Source of the DNA: Proteromonas lacertae | Lineage: Eukaryota > Sar > Bigyra > Opalinata > Proteromonadidae | Direction: 5' to 3' | NCBI GenBank assembly: GCA_002245135.1 | Contig: NGBS01000899.1 | Span: forward strand, 17,929 to 81,928 | Length of the DNA stretch: 64,000 nt | Notes under the pieces: generated by a model | The model's input: the letters and a program-made list of their open reading frames with translations, nothing else | The model's database searches: none | What the model was told of the DNA's origin: nothing | Part shown: positions 48,724 through 62,782 of the stretch, in pieces | Numbering within the stretch: position 1 is the stretch's first letter | Layout: each line of letters starts with the position of its first letter | Made by a program: the position numbers and the translations under genes

Positions 48724-51633
48724 ATGAATCTCTCTATTTGTAAAGAACTTAATGAAATAATATTGAAATTAAACAAGTGTACTATCAATAAAGAACTGGT
48801 TAAAGATAGTTTGAAACAAATTAAAGAAATCGTATCATCAATATCAGTTACTTTACCACCCAATGACAGTATTTTAGATAAAAAGAGCGACGAGAATCAA
48901 CTTATTACAGTTGAAAACACTCAAATTATATTTACATCAGAAATTGTTTTATTGTTACTTGGTGTTATTCCTTACTTCCCTGTTCAAATCCAACACATTT
49001 ATAATATTTCAGATTTACAAGAATTATTACCGTTTGATATTTCACAGATTCAACAAATTATTGATAATCATTTAATCAAATTATCTGTTGATGAAACTGT
49101 TGAAAATCTAGTATTGCTAATAAAATTATTTTTGTTTAAACCATATTCATCAGTAATATTACCAAAAGTATTACCATATTTATTAATCACTCTAATTTTT
49201 ATTCATCATAATCCAATACCATTCATTTCATCAGAAAATCCAAATTATATACTTACCAAACAAATGTTACAATATTTTACAATGGAACTTACTATTCTAG
49301 ATTTATTCAACAGTTTTATATATATAATGCCAAAAATACCATCAGATCATGTATGGATGAAAAACAGTTGTAGTTACTATTTATCTAACTTATTGTATAG
49401 GAATAATGGGGTACTTACAATTTGTGAAATAATTTTAAACAATGCAAATAATAATACTGAAAAAGCAACAGACTTATTAATCAATTTAATAAGTACAGTT
49501 CCAAGTAAGATTACTCCTGAAAATTATATTAAAATAATTTATAAACAATTGATTGAATTATTCCATTCAGATATAATAATTAATAATATTCAGTTATCAT
49601 ATATTATGGCTAATATTATTGTAAAGTTAAGTATAAATCACCCTATCATATCATATCAATTAATTCTTTTACAGATTTTCTCATCCTTTTTATATTTGTC
49701 AGTTCAACCTGTTTATGGAAGTTTTACATATGAATGTATGATTTATATATTTAAATATACTATATATTAATAGATAAAGATAAAGTAAATCAACTACTCA
49801 TGAATGATAAATCAATAGAACAAATGATAAATGATACAAAAAGCCTATTAAATGTTCCTTTAGATATGTCATTTATTCACATTTTATCTCCAATAGTTTT
49901 CCCATTAATTTACCTTTTTATTTATTCACAGTCTCGTAAGTCTTATATCACAAATCATATTCGTTCAATTCTCATTTCATTTTTCTCAATATATGATAAT
50001 TTACTCTTTATATTTCCATCATTTTTCAAATATTTTTATGATATTACAGTTACTCCATTTGAGTATATTTGATGATATATATGTATATATATGAATAGAT
50101 TTATGAATAGTGAAGAAGGAGGAGTTGAATTAGTGTATAATGATTCTGGAGAAACTGACAGTACAATGGTTGATACAAACATTATAGAATCAATAGTTTC
50201 AATAATCAATTCTGTTGATAATCCTAAAAGGAGAGTTGAGTATTTCCTCAGTTTGTTAGTTGTATATATTATTAATTGTATCATTATAATAGTATTATTT
50301 TAATGAAACAATGAAAGAAGGAGGTGATGAATATGATAATGAAGATAGTTTTACATTACTTTTTTCAACAATTTTAGAAATCTTTGAACAGATTAAAACT
50401 CCTCTATTTAATGAAAAAGAACTTTGTTTTACTTCAATCACGAATATCTTGAAAGAATTAAAGAATTATGAAGCAAAAGATGATAAAGTGACAATATTTA
50501 TTACTGAATCAGATAATGTAATTCAAATAATCACTTTGTGTTTTAGTATAATATCGCTATTGTTGATGACTATAAATCCACCGTATTCAGATGAAATTCA
50601 ATCCCAGATTACTGTTTTGAAACCACTAATCAATCATTTCTCCCAAAATAAGAGTATTATTCTGTTTTATACATTATAAATAGATGAAGAAATATCATCA
50701 CAAGCAAAAGAGTTATATATTTCCTTAATTACTTTATCAACTACATCTGATAATAATGAAAACAACGATAAAAAGGGTAGTAAATCAGCGAAATCGTTAA
50801 ATAAAGAAATAGAAGAGATATTTCATGATTTAAAAAACCCATTAGTTCCAATCAGAGCTTATGGATTAGACAAATTAACAAAAATAATATCCAGAAACAC
50901 AAATGAAGTAAGAGAAATATTACCAATGTTAAATGATATAATATCAACAATGCTTTTAGACAATGATACTTATGTATATTTAGGCGCTATAAATGCATTA
51001 ACTGTAATGGGTTATTATTATATTGATGAAGTATTTAAGTTGTTACTACCACAATTTACTGATAAAACTAAACCCATTTTAATTAAATTGAAAATAGGTG
51101 AAGCAATATCAAAAATAATACAAAAGCAAGGGGAAGGAATAGTGAAATATAAGTCATTGTTATTAGATACATATATCCATTTACTCAGTGCAAATGGAAT
51201 AGGAGGTTATAAAATACAAAACTCAATAAAAGATAGTGATGAATCTTTTGAAATGATCAATTTTAGAAGTTCATGCTTATCAACTGTTGGAGATATTTGT
51301 GAATTATGTAAATGGTCAATTGATGCATATTTGAATGATATTATTGATATATGTAAAGGTATACTTGAATTTGAGAGGGATAATGATGATTTAATAAGAA
51401 TGTCATCTGTTTTTTTAATATATAAATTAGTGAATGGAATGAAAGAGTATATATCTTATTAATTTAATTCATATAGAGATATTGTTGATATATTGGATGA
51501 TAAATATGATGAATTACTTAATATTCTTGAAAATACTAGGTTTAAAGACAAAAGCAAAACAGTTAAATATCATTGTGATTCAATATTGAAAATTATTAAT
51601 GATTACTCTTGCAATATATTAAACATCAATTAA
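48724..51633 (+). CDS. TANGO6/Rtp1-family HEAT-repeat protein
   Basis: ATG 48724 is the first in-frame start; an upstream ATG at 48668 (MSLFQKENVEWQAKL) would join only with a one-base indel near 48700. The protein is an all-helical HEAT-type repeat protein. The diagnostic block near 50830-51060 is LVPIRAYGLDKLTKIISRNT then DNDTYVYLGAINALTVMG, matching the C-terminal RTP1_C region of TANGO6 and yeast Rtp1, which assist assembly and nuclear import of RNA polymerase II. Small introns near 49738-49774, 50066-50096, 50260-50305 and 50675-50684 join the exons. It is divergent from SPT5 with almost no space between the starts. Confidence 0.8.
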
Positions 51634-51732
51634 TTTTTTAATTTCATTGTGTCTCGTTGTTATTTGAGAGGGAGCAACTTTATGAATAAAAAAAACTATT
51701 CGTTATGTAATTGTGTTTCTTTTAATTCAAAA

Positions 51733-53336
51733 ATGAATTACAAATTAAAGAAGAATTTAGTGATAGTTTTCATAACAGTTTTGATAGACATGCTATCTTT
51801 TGGATTGATTTTACCTCTATTACCATTCTATGCAGGTGATAGTAGTGTTTTTGTTTATTCATTATTGTGTGTTAGTTTTTTTGCAGCTCAATTGATTTGT
51901 ATGCATTTAAAATAATGAATAATATAGGCATGATTCCTATGGGATGGTTAGGAGATAAATTTGGTAGAAAGAAGATGTTGTTGATTAGTTTGTTTGGATC
52001 AGGCAAGTGGTATATACATATATTAACATATTAGGATCAATATTACAGTTCTTAGCTCCTAAGTTAGGATATTTAATACTGTTTAGATTTATTGCTGGTT
52101 TGTTTGGTACTTCCATGGTAGCATGTCAAGCATATATATCTGATAGTGTTAAAGATGATGAAAAATCAAAGTATCTTAGTAGAATTGTTGGATTTTCATC
52201 AGCTGCTGTGTTTATTGGTCCATTAATAGGAAGTCAATTATACCTTATAAGACCATGGATGCCATTTTTATTAGGTGGAATTCTATTTGCAATTCAATTT
52301 TTTGTTGTTTTATTCTTTTTAGATGATAGTCCAAAATTTGATTTAACAAATAATAGTATATTTATTTAAAGATTAACATTTAATAGGAAGTAGTTTAGAT
52401 TTATTGTTACCTAAAATAAAATCAAACACATTATTATCAAGAATTAGTAGTGGAAGGATTAATTTTTCATTATCAAATGAAATACATAAGAATGGTGAAG
52501 AGGATGAAAAATCAACAAAATTACGACTAATTTCATTGGTATATATATATATATATTTAATTAATATTATTAAATGAATAGTATTTGATAATATTGGCTT
52601 CACTATGTGATATGATTGGAATGACTTCAATGGGAAGTTATTCAGGTAAAAGATTAAGAGATGATTATACTAATGATGTTACTATTGTTTCGTATATATA
52701 TATATATATATAATCTTAATTATAGTTGTATTACTTCAGTCAATATGATTATACTTACTACTTTTCAATTAGTAGTATTTCCATATCTATCAAAGATAAT
52801 ATATATTCCTCATATGATGAATATTGGATATTGCATTGAAAGTATTTTATTTATAAATATATTTATGTACAAATTATTTGAATGAATAGTGATTGGATGG
52901 GTTTTGATTAACTTTAAACCATTTCCTATTATGTTATGTGGATTAATATTCCATATATTAGGCTATGGAATGACTGCTGCAGGACCATCTGTTATTGCCT
53001 CTGTATAATAATATATCCAATTATTTGTTTATTCAATTAGAGAATTGTTTCACCAGAAAATCAAGGTAAAATATTAGGAAGTTTGAACACATGTTTGAGT
53101 ATCGGACATATTACTGGTCCAGTAGCATTTGGAGGACTATATATGATTGAACATAGATTACCGTTTGTTGTTGGAGCTTGTTTTACTCTAATGAGTATAA
53201 TTACTATAAATGTGTTTTATTGCACCAGTAAATCTAACAAAACATTAAATCAGTATAATATAGTTATATTTTTATATATTATAGAATGAAAATGGAATGC
53301 TATGGAAATAATAAAGAAAATGAGGTGAATAAGTGA
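51733..53336 (+). CDS. Major facilitator transporter, TetA/MFSD10-like
   Basis: ATG 51733 gives the family-like start (NLVIVFITVLIDMLSFGLIL, then PLLPFYAG). The MFS signature loop 2-3 is MGWLGDKFGRKKMLLIS; later GTSMVACQAYISDSVKDDEK and GFSSAAVFIGPLIGSQL follow the DHA1 (TetA-like) pattern. About twelve membrane segments are present, with a short central cytoplasmic loop. Introns near 51904-51928, 52000-52035, 52357-52385, 52538-52580, 52680-52720, 52888, 53006-53040 and 53252-53283 are seen. MFSD10/TetA-like carriers export organic anions or drugs; the substrate here cannot be told. Confidence 0.8.
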
Positions 53337-53435
53337 TTTAGATAAAACAGATATTTATGTTAACAATAAGTTTGTTGAAAAGATTGTTATATTTATTGTT
53401 TTTATCACAGTTAGATAGAATTAAATATAAATTAG

Positions 53436-54763
53436 TTATTCAACCATAGCTTTTAGCAAAACATAATTATCACTACTTATATCATTCTTTATTGAATCTA
53501 ATTCCACATCTTCTCCACATTTACATTTAAATTTCCCACTTGCAATAATTTCAACTTGAAGAGTTTCAACTAAGCAATTTTCACAATAACAATGGCCACA
53601 CTATACAATAGTAACAATAATAATAGAAATATACTTTTAATTTACATGAATTAATGTTTTCTACTGTTTTCCACTGAGTTAGATTCTGTTGACAAATATA
53701 ACAAAAAGACGAATAATCACTTTTATTATTTTCATCTTTCTTATCAGTTGAGGGGAAAATATGCTGACTTCTTTTTGATTTTAGTTTATTATATAATTCT
53801 TTACTACATTTTGGTTTTAACATTTCAATATCATATTTTCTATCACACTTACTACACGTGTATTCATTATTCCTAAATTCATCTTCCAAACAACCAACAC
53901 ATACACAATGATTGCACTAGTTTAAAAATAAAAAATAATATATATACTTTAAGATGTATAACTGCTATAATATCATCGTTTGTTTCACATATCGAACACT
54001 TTAAATCTTCAAATGATTCATTTTTTACACTGCTGGAACTAAAATTACAATTATGCTTTTCTTTCTTTTTTCCTGACTCTTTATCACTATCACTGTCACT
54101 ACTACTACTGTCACTACTACTACTTGAACTACTACTACTACTATCGCTATCACTACTTGAACTTCTACCATGCTTCTTTTTCTTAATTCTTTTAATTTTT
54201 CTGGTTGAATTATAATTACAAGGTGGAGGTGGAGGCTGAAAAACATTTGGAGGATAAACAGCAGTTGGTGGATAGGCATATTGTTGAAGTGGTGGTAGCG
54301 GAGGTGGTGGAACCGCTTGAGTTGACATGTAATGAGTTGGAGGTTGTGTATATCCAGCTGCAACATTAGTTTGAGTTGGAGGATAAACAGAAACAGGCTG
54401 TGTATATGCAGTGTTATTATATGTAACTATAGAATTAGGTTGATTATAACATTGAGTATTCTGAGTGGGAGGATAAGTAGATGTGGGGGTACTTGAATAT
54501 TGCTGTTGCGACACTGGTTGGATTGAGGTGTATGGAGCAGCTGGTTGTGTATTTATTGCACTGTTATTTATTGGCGGTGTGTAATATGTTGAATTGTTAT
54601 ATAGGGTTGATGCATTATAAACAGATGGATAGTTGTTCGTTTGTGGAGGATTATTGTAATTAGTGGTTTGCTGAGGTTGTAAATTTGTTTGGTAATTATT
54701 ATTCATATATAAATTTGGTGTTTGAGTATTTGGTGTGTAGTTAGGATAATTGCTCTGATTCAT
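53436..54763 (-). CDS. Double RING-type zinc-finger protein with Pro/Tyr/Gln-rich N-terminus
   Basis: The start is ATG 54763. The first about 200 residues are Asn/Pro/Tyr/Gln-rich and prion-like, followed by a basic KRIKKKK patch and a polyserine run. Two RING-like modules close the protein. The first is CSICETNDDIIAVIHLKCNHC, interrupted by a roughly 30-nt intron near 53950-53920, then CVGCLE and CSKC. The second is CYICQQNLTQW, then CGHCYCENC and CKCG, with an intron near 53636-53603. The CxxC...CxHC.CxxC spacing is that of RING/RING-like E3 ligases. I cannot link it to a named family. Confidence 0.65.
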
Positions 54764-55381
54764 TACAGAGAAAAATGAAAAAAATATAGTCGTTTCAAAT
54801 TGTTTTTACATTAGTTTTATGTAAAAAGCACATCAGTACATACACAAAATTATAATTACAAGTAATTTCATATGTAATCAGTGTTACACTCTGCATCTTG
54901 TTTATTCTTTCATTCTATAAATTAGTTGATTTTTATATATTTATGATATATATCCACTGCTTGTATTAGATCACTATTTTTATTTATTCTGTTACTTTTT
55001 AAAGATAATAATATGTTTAATTAATCTAATTTAGTATTAGTTAATATATCAATGCAAAAACACAATAATCACAATAAATTGCTAATATTTTCTCAAATTA
55101 TCCATTTAATTATCTTCTAGATTAAATCTATCATATTTTTTAAAGCTTTACATCAAATTCTAGTTTATAATTTCAAAAATGCTATGATATATACTATTTT
55201 CTTTTTGAAAAGAGTTATAATCTACATCTATGTTGAAATATTGTTGAATTCCATAAGTGAGCTAAAACTCATTCATTTAAACACATCTCCACTCATATAT
55301 ATTATGTGTACGATAATTATTTTACAATTATCATACACATTATTATGCATCTCTGACAATACACTGATACATGTATTAAAA
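54764..55381. other. Divergent intergenic region, no gene seen
   Basis: About 620 bp separate the starts of the RING gene (minus) and the receptor gene (plus), the longest gap in the window. It is AT-rich. A 74-codon plus-strand ORF at 55184-55408 has no family features and overlaps the likely start of the receptor. I take this region to be a divergent promoter. Confidence 0.5.
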
Positions 55382-58300
55382 ATGTATCGTTTTCATTATA
55401 AAAACTGATGTAGTTTTTATTTATTTTACCAGTATTCTAGCATTAGTTAACTGTATATACGTATGTAAATCGAGTTATAATGCTAATTTAATAACCATAC
55501 AGCAGAATAATCTAGAATCTGATATAAAGTCAGAAAAAAGCGTACAGAAAAGTCAAATATGCGAGAATGTACATAGTAATATAAGTGGAATAGTTTCCTT
55601 GCGGAAGTTTACTTCAAATCTGAATAAAGTAAACTATAATGATTCTGATAATTATTTAACTTACGCAGTTAGTTATTTTGGTAGTTCTAATTTATATCTT
55701 GTATCAATATCCTCTATTAATATACCAATTTTAATTAACAACTGTATAAAAGATTTATATAATTTTTAAATTATAGTTATATCCAAATATGATGATTACC
55801 AGAGTTGTGACATAGTTTTCCTAACAAACATCTTCATTATAAGTGCATATGAAGAAATCTTCAGTAATGTCAAGCTAAAGTCAAATATTCTGTTCATTTC
55901 TTCTTTAAAGCATCTTATTCATTCAAGTAATACACTAATTATAGTTGATATGCTGTTAGATCAATCAGAATCAGAAGAACAAATGAATATTTATCATCAA
56001 TTTTTCACCAAAGATATATATATTCATATATTCCCATTTAATGACAATAGTGTAAGTAAGGATGGAATATATTCTTTATATATCTCTGAAAAAGATAATT
56101 TAAATGCAGATGAAATAGTAAATGGAGTAAATTATGAAGAATTATTATAGTATAAATATATATATATATTTGATTATAATGTAATAGTAATCATTTCCTT
56201 GATAATTATATATATCCTATAAAATTAGATAGTAATGGAGATGGTAATATAATAGATAAAATATATACTTTGTCAAATACATATTCAAATGCAACATCAA
56301 TAACAAAAAGACATACAATTGAACTGCCATTGTATTTAATACAGAATGTTGAAAGAAAGATATTCAGAATAATAAGAAGGATGAGTTATGATAAGGAGAA
56401 GAGTCAATATGAAAATAATACTAATAATTGTATATTATTAGCAACAGATTCCAATGATCAGTTTAACCACAGTGAAATAGTCAGTGTAATAAATTCTGTA
56501 AACTTCAAATGTATTTTTTTATAAACATAATATATATAATAGGTAAAGTAAAATATTCTTTGTTATATATTGAATTATCAGATGATGGATGTGAATCAAT
56601 AGTCAATATGTATTATAAAGATAATAGCAATATAAAATTGATGTTTCTATCCTCCAATAATCAAAGATGTCTTAATTATATACACAATAATAATGATAAA
56701 AACAATCATTCACATAAATATATATTTCTACTCAATACATTATCAATCAATCATCCTGTTACTTCAAATATTATATATATATCACCAGCTGTTGAACATT
56801 ATGATTTTGTAATAATGAAGTATATTTTATTGAATAAATATGTTAATAAGACAATCATTATTACTGATAATAATAATGATTATTCATTAGATAGTATGTT
56901 TAGTTTACTTCATTTATCAATATTCCCTCCTGTTTATGTATATAATAATAATGTTAATTTAATCCTACAAAAGAATGAAATGAAAGAATGTTTAGTGATT
57001 TTACATTTGACATCATTATCAACGATTATGAATATTACAAATACCTATACAAATCAACAGTTTATTATTTCAAATTCTTATAGTTTTTATAACAGCTATA
57101 ATGAAATAATAAATAATAATAATAACACATTGTTTTTATCTCCTATATCACTGTCATCATCCACGTTTAATAATAATTTATTATATTCAATATTAATATC
57201 CATTTCATTACAAATATGGTTAAGTGATAAAAGATTTAATCATTCATTGTCAGTTACACATTATCCTTCATATATGAATATACCATTTGAAGGATATAAG
57301 AATAAAAATGTAAAGGATTTGATAAGATATGATAATTACTTAGAATCACCAATATACATATGTATTAACAGTAATAAATGTAATAGAATGAGTTATTATA
57401 AATCCAACAATTTCTACAGATCAAGTAAACAAGTTAAAACTAATTCTAATGTATATTATATTGGTGGTTTATTTGCATTATCTGGTAGTTCAATGGATAG
57501 AGATGAAGCTCCAATTGTGTTTGTATTTCTTCAATTAGTTGATAATTTAAACAGAGAATTAAGTGTAAGAGGAAAACAGTTTTTACCAATGTATCACGAC
57601 ACTCAGAATGACAATAACAAGTTTTATAATTATATAGTAACATTATCAAATCAATCCAATGTAATAGCTATATTTGGAGGTACAAAACCATCTCAGAAAG
57701 AGATTATTGTGAAATATTTATTACAAAGTAAAGAGAATGTGAATATAATAATGTATATATATTTAGGTTCAACTCAAGATATGATTTGTAATGTAAATAT
57801 CTTATGTATTGGTCCATCTCAACTGTTATTATCCTATTTAATATACAAAGATGTAATATCTCATTCAAATCAATTCATTGGGTTAATATTGGATAGTTCT
57901 CAACAAGCCAATGATTATTTAGGATATTTGAAGTTATATACGGAGTTAATATCTATTAATGTATTACAATATGAAACAGATGAAACTAAAAGATTAGATG
58001 CTTTTATGGATCGATGTATGGATGATACTCCTTGTATAATAATATTATCATTAAGTGAAAAGATGTCATATCAATTCTATGATTATTGTTATGATAATAA
58101 TATTGAGTTTAGTTATCATGGTGATGTTACAGTGTATGATTTAGTAATGACAGAAAATAGTTTCAGTGTTTTAGAACCCAATAAAATCAAAGGAGTTATT
58201 ACAGTGAGTAGTTATTTCCGTGATTTGTTGAAGTATAAATATTCAGCTAAGAATGAAGAATTTTTGGATTTTGTTTATTCAAATGAGTATATACCATCCA

Positions 58301-60882
58301 GTTATAATCCAATTTGGTTGACAGAGTCATTATATATTGGATTTCTATTATGGAAAAGTGCTATTATTGATATTGATAAATATGATTGTGTGAATATAAC
58401 AAACTATCTATTTAAGAAAGAGTTTAATACACCATCAGGTATAACAGTTCAAGGAGGAACAAATCAGTTAATAAGAAATATTTATCTAGCAGAAGCTGTA
58501 TATGAAGAAACAGCAACAACAAAATATTATTTCAAAATTTTAACATCCAATACTAACAAGTTATCATTACAGTTTTTCCCCTATTTCAATCTAATTACCT
58601 CCTCTTATTGTTCAATAAATAGAGATGGAAGTATTACTACAGAAAGCACAAATAACTTAATTATTGGAGTATTAAGTGATAGAAGTACACAACATTATAA
58701 TGATTTGTCAAATCTAATGATTGAATATATAGAAAATATATTTACAGAGATGGTAGAATATGGATTTTCATTTACTCCATCATTATTTCCAGTGTATTTA
58801 GTAAATGATGATTCAGATGATAGAGTATTATCATCATTATTTTTGAATCAAAATATAAGTATTGTTATTGGAGCACCATCCTACTATTCATATAATAAAG
58901 TCTTACCTTATATAATAAAATCTGAGAAAATATTTATAACAATTTATCAACCTCAACAGACACTATGTGTTGAGAATATATTCTATTTAATACAACCAGA
59001 AGATAATTTAATATATAGTGTATTTGAGTATTATAATAGTTTATATTTAACTACCATATATTATCTATATCATAATGATGATGATTATAATAATATGAAT
59101 GATAATTTGGTCAATTATTATAGAAGTTTAATAAAGAAGGAGTTTAAAGATAATATCATATTTGAACCAATTGTTATAGATGAAACGAATAGTCTAACGG
59201 ATATATTTCAAACATATTTTTCTGTAGAAGATGAAAGATGTGGAATAATAGTGTCATTAAGAGATAGTTATTTAGTAGAATATATCAAACAATTACAAAT
59301 CACTCCATTAAACAGACTGTTTTATGTTCAATATCTTATATATTATGATCCAATATTGTTAGTAGATTATAGAGATAAATTAGATGATATTTTAATAACA
59401 TTACCTTCACTTGATAATACAGCAGTAGAAAAGATAATAGAGAATAAGATAATGTTAATGATCGATTATATAAAATATGGCTTAATAGAAGCAATTAAGT
59501 ATATTAAGATGGATACTGGTGAAGATTTTCTGAATGTGTATAGCACTTCAATTAATAAAAATTCGATTAGATTATTCATAATAAGAGCATTTGAAAATGT
59601 AGTAATTAATAAAGATAATAAAATAATTAAAGGTAGTACAACCCATATAGTTGAAACCAATTATTATATATCTAATATACAAAAAGGATTGTTGATAATA
59701 TATGAAAATCAATTGAATATTCATTCATTAACATATGATTCATGCAAAATATCAAAAAGTGTAGTGAAGTTTACCTATGAAACTGGTTTTATTGTGTTTT
59801 TTGTTGTTGTTCATGTAGTGGTTGTTATATTCTTTGGATCATTTATTTATTTTATTTATTACTTTAGAAGAACAGCAATAATGAGATCTTCAAGTCCTTT
59901 GTTGATGGATATATTGCATTTGCTCTTTACAATTTCAGTTTAAGTTGTTATGTATTCTGTTTTGTGAGATATAACGATTTATCCTGTTCATTTGCAATGA
60001 CTTATTGGGTTACAAGTTGTCAGAATTTAATATCTGCTTTGGTATTTAAAACTTGGAGAATTGACAAATTATTGAATAATAAAAAGTTGAAGAAGTTTTC
60101 AATATCCAATAGAGTGATTCTAACCAAAATATTCGCTACTTTATTCTTTCATATAGTCATAGATATTGTGTGGTATCCAATACACTCATATTCATCATAC
60201 AAAGAAATAATATTAACTGATAAATCCAATAATCTAGAAACTGTAATATATGGAACATGTGAGAATTTGACAGTCTATATAGTGATTCATTATATTCCAT
60301 TAGCTATTACATATATATATGCATGGATTGAATCATGGAAAACAACAGATGTTGAAGAACAATTCAATGAATCAAGAACATTAGCAACTTGTGTATTATG
60401 TATGTTTTATACAAGTATTTTCTATTTAACATTACAACAGTATGTTAGAAATGATCCAGTAGCATATGCAATCTTATTACCAATTGTTTTATCATTTGCA
60501 TGTGTAGTGAATGGAGTGTTATTGTGGTTTCCTAAATTCTTTTATTTATATACAATCAATTGGAGTAGAAACCAGTAGTAACAGCAGTAATAATAACTAT
60601 GTAGTGTCATCTCCAAAATCATCCAATGAAAGTTATATGGTTAATATAAAGTCAATGACTAGAAATCAATCAAGAAAATCATCTGTTTGTAGAGTTGTTC
60701 CTGAAGAAGGAATAGTATTTGCAGGTAATAGTCGAAATCTGTCAATTTGTAACAGAAAAATGATTCCTTTGTATATTGATGGTTCCGCTAATAATCAGAA
60801 TAAAAAACCATCGTTTGTAGAGAATTACTCACCTGGATGTGTTATTAATATTGCAAATTCGAAGAATTCAACTGACAAGTGA
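55382..60882 (+). CDS. Class C (GABA-B-like) GPCR with several binding-protein modules
   Basis: ATG 55382 opens a signal peptide (DVVFIYFTSILALVNC) if one A is removed from the A-run near 55407. The extracellular part is about 1450 residues. A divergent module comes first, then one starting NVYYIGGLFALSGSSMDRDE and ending FNTPSGITVQGGT, which resembles AmiC/UrtA-type amide- or urea-binding proteins, then another periplasmic-binding-like segment (NLIIGVLSDRSTQHY; ISIVIGAPSYYSYNKV). The 7TM_3 domain follows: FFVVVHVVVVIFFGSFIYF, RRTAIMRSSSPLLMDILH, SCQNLISALVFKTWRIDKLL and five more segments, then a Ser-rich tail. Introns near 55751-55783, 56150-56188 and 56511-56543; frame changes at about 59940 and 60565. 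It is a plasma-membrane nutrient or signal sensor by family. Confidence 0.82.
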
Positions 60883-61218
60883 ATTATTTATTCATAAATA
60901 GCTGTATATTAATATGTGTGTATGTTTTTATGCTTTTTAGTGTTTCATTTGAAATAATTCTCATTGTTGCTACAATTGCTTTAATTTTAGTCAAATAAGG
61001 TATAATATAGCTTTATATTATTATCTTCGCCATTTATTTCTTTTGATATAAACAAGCCAGAAAATGTCTTGTAAAGAATGTATGAAGTTATTATCAAAAT
61101 ATTGTTATTTATCATTTATTTGAGTTATTATAAATGTAATATATTTTCAGTAGTAATAAAATTACAACATTTTAATAAAATAGTTCAATTGTAAATTAAT
61201 AAAAATGAAATAATAGTT
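60883..61218. other. Convergent intergenic region, no gene seen
   Basis: About 335 bp lie between the receptor stop (plus) and the USP stop (minus). It is AT-rich with homopolymer runs, and I see nothing coding in it. Confidence 0.55.
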
Positions 61219-62711
61219 TTATAATTCTTCCATATACTTACAACCGTCTTTATATCCTTTGTCAAATTCTTTTTTATCATCTTCAGTAGTACATTCTTTT
61301 GATATTATCATCATAATTCAAATTGTTATATCCACAACTAAATCCAAAATCATAGTATTTCTTAACATCTACTTCTTCTTCTTCTTCTATATCACTACTA
61401 TTATTAACAAATACATTTGAATCATTTTCTTTCATATTTTCTTCTCCTTTCCATTAGCTGATAAAACATTACATACCTACTGAATTTGATATAATATTCA
61501 TTATTTTTCTTTTCCTGAATATCATCTTCATTCAATACTTTTTCCATCATCATATATATACCATTTACTGTCATTATAAGATTTGCATTTAGCAATATAA
61601 TGCCTTGTTATTCGGTTATATTTTGTCATTCCTATTAAAGCATATATTTCTTTTCTCCATCTATATAAAATGTAATAAATATAAATATGTACTGTCATTT
61701 TTAAAATAAAATTTATTGCATTCTTTCACAGTTTTTGCATTATCATGAGATAATAAATGTATAATTAATATATTTGGGAATTCACTAATTATTCTTTTTT
61801 CAAAAACATTTTCCCACATTTTTCACATGTTTTACCAAGACTGACATTTTTAAATCCTTTCCAACATTGTTGTAATTCAACACTTTCATTTTTCGTTTCG
61901 TTAATGCTTTTCCTTTCCACTTCAAATGATAAACTATAACACATATCACTGACATTATCCCTCTCATTATTACATTCACAATTTTTCTTTTCACAATTGT
62001 CATTTTAAACGGATACTTTAAACTATCATCTAGATATTTTAATAGATCTGTAAGAAATTGATATGCATCTTCTTCATTACTACCTTTATAAATACTTCTC
62101 AATGATGATAAACTCTTTTTTACTTTTACCATATTACTTAACGCTGCATTACAGTCTTTAATCCATAAACTATTTAATAAATTAATGAAATAATTATTAA
62201 CATCCTTACTTTCATGATTATTTGCTATTATATAATTGTTTTTTGGTATGGTATGAGCTAAACATTGTAATATCGATATAATATAACAATTATTATTTTC
62301 ATTCTTAATACCACAAGTATAAGCTCCACTATTAGGAATATAAATACTGTTATTAGAATGAGGAGGTGGTGGTGGCTGTTCTATCTTAATATTATTATTC
62401 TGAGGTGGTGGAAGGTATTGTTGTTGTTGCTGGACATTATTATTTCTTTCTACTACACATTGTATCGAATAATCTTTCCTATTTTTTATAACAAAGTCTT
62501 TTTCATAAACATATTGATTGAATTGGCATTCACAAGAATGAATATTAATATTACCAGATAATGGTATTTTTTTCTCTTTTACAGAAACTTTTGTTATTAT
62601 ATTATTTGTTACATCCATTCTCATTTTTTCTATTCCAATTAAGTGAGATGATATATGATGCTTTGTTGATTTTACATTTGATTGTTCTGCAGTTTTTCTC
62701 TGATGAAACAA
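61219..62711 (-). CDS. Ubiquitin-specific protease (USP, C19 family)
   Basis: ATG 62711 is the best start. The first about 120 residues are variable, with a poly-Gln/Pro linker. The USP boxes follow in order: Cys box NENNNCYIISILQCLAHT (Asn oxyanion residue and catalytic Cys), the EEDAYQFLTDLLKYLDD box, a finger with CxxC pairs (CEKKNCEC; TCEKCG), the FPNILIIHLLSHD strand, and the His box RHYIAKCK with WYIYDDG. All catalytic positions are kept, so the enzyme could be active. The C-terminal tail repeats FxxGYxxG-type motifs (DFGFSCGYNN; FDKGYKDGCKYMEEL). Frames change near 62005, 61800, 61570 and 61300, mostly in A/T runs, as expected near a contig end with poor consensus. Confidence 0.7.
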
Positions 62712-62782
62712 AAATATAATAGAAATTTGACCACTTCATTTTATATTTTAAATATATCATACATTTTTTAATAAAGTCATTA

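Noticed and set aside
55184-55408. Short plus-strand ORF as a separate membrane protein before the receptor
   Set aside because: It has no family features, and its end overlaps the likely signal peptide of the receptor in another frame.
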